NCBI GenBank assembly: GCA_001919995.1
Contig: MNIY01000080.1
Span: 1-9,671 of the forward strand
Reading direction: 5' to 3'
DNA: 9,671 nt
DNA from: Ktedonobacter sp. 13_1_20CM_4_53_11
GTDB lineage: Bacteria; Chloroflexota; Ktedonobacteria; Ktedonobacterales; Ktedonobacteraceae
Shown here: positions 6,971 through 9,671 of the stretch, piece by piece
Layout: every line of letters starts with the position of its first letter
Position numbering within the stretch: position 1 is the stretch's first letter
Made by a program: the position numbers and the translations under genes
The notes under the pieces: model-generated
What the model was told of the DNA's origin: nothing
Database searches by the model: none
What the model saw: the letters and a program-made list of their open reading frames with translations, nothing else

Positions 6971-9061
6971 ATGATGAAGCATCAATTTAGACGATTCACT
7001 CCTTTTCAGGATAATCAAGATCTCCAGGTGCATGACCTGCTCACAAACAAAGTGGCTGATCAGGACACAGTGCCATTAGCAGCCTTATATGGATCACCTC
7101 GTGCCACCCCGTATAAAGTGGACGGCAGTTTATCGACGGTTGTGCAGAGCATGATTAGCACAGGGCTGGTTAGATTAAAAAACCCTCAGCCAGAAGGACT
7201 CTCCACACGCGGTCTGAAAGTAGTGAAACCACAGGCAACCCTGGGGTTGCTCCCGGTCCTGATACTCATAAATGCATCAGGTCTGCTTTTTATATCTTTT
7301 TCTTATTATGTTTCCATTTTACGATACAGTGAGCTAGCATTTGAAGTTTTTTTCTTTTGTGGCTTACTCCTCATGTTAGTGCCTAATCTGCTGCGGCTCA
7401 TATCTTCGAGATCATCACAACTTGAGCGCTTATGCCTTCTCTGTGTTCTTGGAATATCTCTCTATCTCATTCAATTCATGGTAAGTCCTCTTCATTTTTC
7501 ATCTTATGATGAATTTTTGCATTGGCGTACCGCAGATGAAATTCTCAGGACGGGGCACCTCTTTAGTGAAAACCCTATGCTAACTGCGAGTCCTTATTAC
7601 CCTGGACTCGAGATTGTGACTCATGCCTTAAGTGCAACAAGTGGATTGAGTACATTTCAGTCGGCTCTCCTCGTAATAAGTGCCGCACGCTTATTAATGA
7701 TCCTGTCACTTTTCTTGTTTTACGAGCAAATAACTGGATCAAGTCGCATGGCGGGGATCGCAACGATCATTTACATGGCAAACCCGCATTTTCTTTTGTT
7801 CGACGCCATATTTAATTATGAAACGCTCGCACTACCACTCGCCACATTTATGCTCTATATACTGGTACACTATAAAGCCACGAATAAAAACTATCGTTGG
7901 GTCATATTCACTGCCTGGATTGTTCTGGTAGCCGTTACTATTACGCACCATATGACCGATTATGTCTTCGTTGGCATTCTCATACTCTGGGCGGCGACAA
8001 GTCTATTTCGAGATTCTTCAGGTAATGACCGCGTACGCCTGGCTGCTATAGCCCTCTTCGGTATTTTTCTATCTCTTGCTTATGTTTTTCTTCTTAAGGG
8101 AAATCCGGTTATAGAGTACCTCTCCAGGTATTTTGCAGGTGCATTTGCTGATCTTGGTAAGATCATTGCAGGCGCCAGCATACCCCGGCCATTATTCGCC
8201 ACTAATCCAAATATTCCACCAACACCAATATGGGATCGACTATTGATGGCAGGCTCTGTATCTTTCGTTATGCTTGGCCTCCCATTCGGATTGCTCATCC
8301 TCTGGCACCACTATCGGCACAATACTCTGGCAATTACCTTCGGTATCTTTTCATTTGCCTACCCCATCAGCCAGGTGTTTAGATTCACAAACTTTGGCGC
8401 TGAGATCACAGATCGCTCGGCGGCTTTCTTGTTTTTACCCATTGCTTACCTACTCACCGTCCTCATTACGCATTTTTGGCCGACGCGAACGCAAAAGCTG
8501 AGTCGGAAAGCAACCTCACTTATTATCTGTTCAATATCAGTAATGTTCCTGGGAGGAGTAGTTTTAGGAGGTGGTCCAGCCTGGACAAATCTACCAGGTC
8601 CTTATGAAGTTACCGCCGACGTGCGTTCTGTTGAGCCTGAGGGTATTCAAGATGCGATATGGAGTCTCACCTATCTTGGACCTGATAACCGCATTGGTAC
8701 CGATCGTATTAATCGAATGTTAATGCTCTCTTATGGTCATCAGCGCATTGTGACTGGTCTGAAAGACAAGGTGGATGTTGCGCCCGTTTTTTACTCATCA
8801 AGACTTGGACCTAAAGAAATGGCAATTCTGCGGCAGGCCAGGATACGATACCTGGTGGTTGATCTACGTTTAAATACATCATTACCATTATTAGGATTTT
8901 ATTTTGAGGAGGGTGAAGTTGGTTCTTTCCGGCTCACCAGTCCAATTAGCAGAGCTGTCCTTGCAAAATTCAACACGATACCTCAAATCTACCGGGTATT
9001 TGATAGTGGCAACATCGTGATTTATGACGTGAGGGCATTTGTCGATAGATCAGGTCCTTAA
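6971..9061 (+). CDS. Large multi-spanning membrane protein, GT-C-like; candidate glycosyltransferase or polymerase
   Basis: I do not recognise a named family with certainty. The 696-residue protein has a hydrophilic N-terminus (1-88), about twelve to thirteen hydrophobic segments (91-113, 121-143, 153-173, 229-250, 259-277, 284-300, 307-326, 330-346, 357-376, 423-446, 451-469, 484-502, 515-533) and a soluble C-terminal part of about 155 residues that would face outside if the count is odd. After the third segment comes a long loop with YDEFLHWRTADE (Asp180, Glu181) and a downstream PYYPGLE. An acidic pair in a long non-cytoplasmic loop is the hallmark of GT-C enzymes, which use polyprenyl-phosphate sugars. 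A further HHMTDY (326-331) looks conserved in style. In a cluster with a flippase it is the best candidate for the polymerase, ligase or a periplasmic decorating enzyme. The ATG at 6971 is three bases after the previous stop, followed by a second ATG at 6974, with no strong ribosome binding site. The gene is A+T-rich in places (16 of 60 G+C at 7261-7320). Confidence 0.7.
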   Translation: MMKHQFRRFTPFQDNQDLQVHDLLTNKVADQDTVPLAALYGSPRATPYKVDGSLSTVVQSMISTGLVRLKNPQPEGLSTRGLKVVKPQATLGLLPVLILINASGLLFISFSYYVSILRYSELAFEVFFFCGLLLMLVPNLLRLISSRSSQLERLCLLCVLGISLYLIQFMVSPLHFSSYDEFLHWRTADEILRTGHLFSENPMLTASPYYPGLEIVTHALSATSGLSTFQSALLVISAARLLMILSLFLFYEQITGSSRMAGIATIIYMANPHFLLFDAIFNYETLALPLATFMLYILVHYKATNKNYRWVIFTAWIVLVAVTITHHMTDYVFVGILILWAATSLFRDSSGNDRVRLAAIALFGIFLSLAYVFLLKGNPVIEYLSRYFAGAFADLGKIIAGASIPRPLFATNPNIPPTPIWDRLLMAGSVSFVMLGLPFGLLILWHHYRHNTLAITFGIFSFAYPISQVFRFTNFGAEITDRSAAFLFLPIAYLLTVLITHFWPTRTQKLSRKATSLIICSISVMFLGGVVLGGGPAWTNLPGPYEVTADVRSVEPEGIQDAIWSLTYLGPDNRIGTDRINRMLMLSYGHQRIVTGLKDKVDVAPVFYSSRLGPKEMAILRQARIRYLVVDLRLNTSLPLLGFYFEEGEVGSFRLTSPISRAVLAKFNTIPQIYRVFDSGNIVIYDVRAFVDRSGP

Positions 9062-9143
9062 AATGGATGGTGGATTACGTAATTCTATCCTCTCCTTATC
9101 GTCTAGCAATCTCATTTTGTTTTGTATTTATGGCTTAGGAAAT

Positions 9144-9166
9144 ACTCATCAGAGGAGAACTCATCA
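9144..9166 (+). promoter_or_regulatory. Ribosome binding site of the last gene, flanked by an 8-bp direct repeat
   Basis: AGAGGAG at 9151-9157 lies nine bases before the ATG at 9167 and settles that start. It is bracketed by two copies of ACTCATCA (9144-9151 and 9159-9166). The 105-base gap before the gene shows no clear promoter or terminator; it has a small palindrome ATTACGTAAT, and the gene is probably read through from upstream. Confidence 0.5.
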
Positions 9167-9671
9167 ATGCGTTTAAAAAACTTTGATCTCATTGGAGTAA
9201 TACTCCTTGTCATTATAAATGTGGGATGGACGCAGCTCCCGAGTCGTCCCCTGATTATAGGAATCATTCTTGCTGTACCTTTAATCTTTATTTTGCCAGG
9301 CTACACGCTCACTCAAGCCCTGTTATGCAGGCAATCACCGGCTCCCTCTAGTAATCTTATTCTCCGGCCGAGCTTGAAAATAGGGCAACCAGTTAGTGCT
9401 GTTGATCACATTATTCTCACTCTCGGCTTGAGCATGACAATTGATGTAATCATAGGTTTCATACTCAATGTATTCCCAATAGGATTGCGAGCACTATCAT
9501 GGACTATATCTCTGGGACTGGTAACAACTGTATTTACTCTGCTTGCGGCGTACCTTCGACGCAGGAACCATGTGAAGATCGAAAAAATACCGAGACTGCG
9601 CATCAATATCTACAAATGTGTTCTGATTGGGCTGGCAATATTAGTAGCGGCCGTAGCCATCTGGTTTTCTG
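9167..9671 (+). CDS. DUF1616-like membrane protein, 3' end outside the window
   Basis: The frame is open from ATG 9167 to the window end, giving the first 168 residues. It has a short basic start (MRLKNFD), then hydrophobic segments at about 8-22, 28-46, 79-103, 110-130 and 150-167. The second segment ends in FILPGYTLTQAL (LPGY at 43-46), followed by a hydrophilic loop and a segment with LTLGLSMTIDVIIGFILN. The paired second segment with LPGY and the later LGLS...GFxLN are the features I associate with DUF1616, a family of unknown function often found near glycosyltransferase genes in archaea and some bacteria. The start has a good AGAGGAG site. It likely belongs to the same operon and serves the same glycan pathway, but no catalytic role can be assigned. 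Family call is from memory of the pattern. Confidence 0.65.
   Translation, partial: MRLKNFDLIGVILLVIINVGWTQLPSRPLIIGIILAVPLIFILPGYTLTQALLCRQSPAPSSNLILRPSLKIGQPVSAVDHIILTLGLSMTIDVIIGFILNVFPIGLRALSWTISLGLVTTVFTLLAAYLRRRNHVKIEKIPRLRINIYKCVLIGLAILVAAVAIWFS

Overview
The window looks like a bacterial chromosome segment. It holds the 3' part of a glycogen synthase gene, followed by a five-gene, same-strand run for building and exporting a surface or extracellular polysaccharide, and it ends inside a sixth gene of that run. All convincing genes are on the + strand. I see no tRNA, rRNA, transposase or CRISPR array. The source is probably a non-proteobacterial soil or environmental bacterium. The gene types and moderate base composition would suit Chloroflexota of the Ktedonobacteria type or an actinobacterium-like lineage, but this is inference from general resemblance, not from a marker gene.

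Layout: 1-1341 is glgA (5' end outside the window), visibly G+C-rich. 1342-1595 is an A+T-rich gap with a candidate terminator, four 11-bp direct repeats resembling a PhoB/PhoP-type 'Pho box', and a plausible -10 box. 1596-2375 encodes a DPM-like family 2 glycosyltransferase. 2435-3457 encodes a second family 2 glycosyltransferase. 3592-5724 encodes an unusual fusion of a Wzx-like flippase with a left-handed beta-helix acyltransferase. 5798-6967 encodes a family 4 glycosyltransferase. 6971-9061 encodes a large multi-spanning membrane protein of GT-C-like architecture, a candidate polymerase or lipid-sugar-dependent glycosyltransferase. 9167 to the window end is the start of a DUF1616-like membrane protein.

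Working model (inference): the cytoplasmic glycosyltransferases assemble a lipid-linked oligosaccharide, the acyltransferase domain decorates it, the attached flippase moves it across the membrane, and the large membrane protein and perhaps the DUF1616 protein act on the outer face. No initiating sugar-phosphate transferase, Wzz or classical Wzy is visible, so the cluster probably continues to the right.

The most notable points are the flippase-acyltransferase fusion; a near-ideal ribosome binding site with an in-frame ATG exactly at the domain boundary of that fusion, which could also yield the acyltransferase alone; the 11-bp repeat array before the operon; a strong ribosome binding site upstream of the flippase that opens only six codons; and a Cys-to-Gly change in a nearly invariant active-site motif of GlgA.
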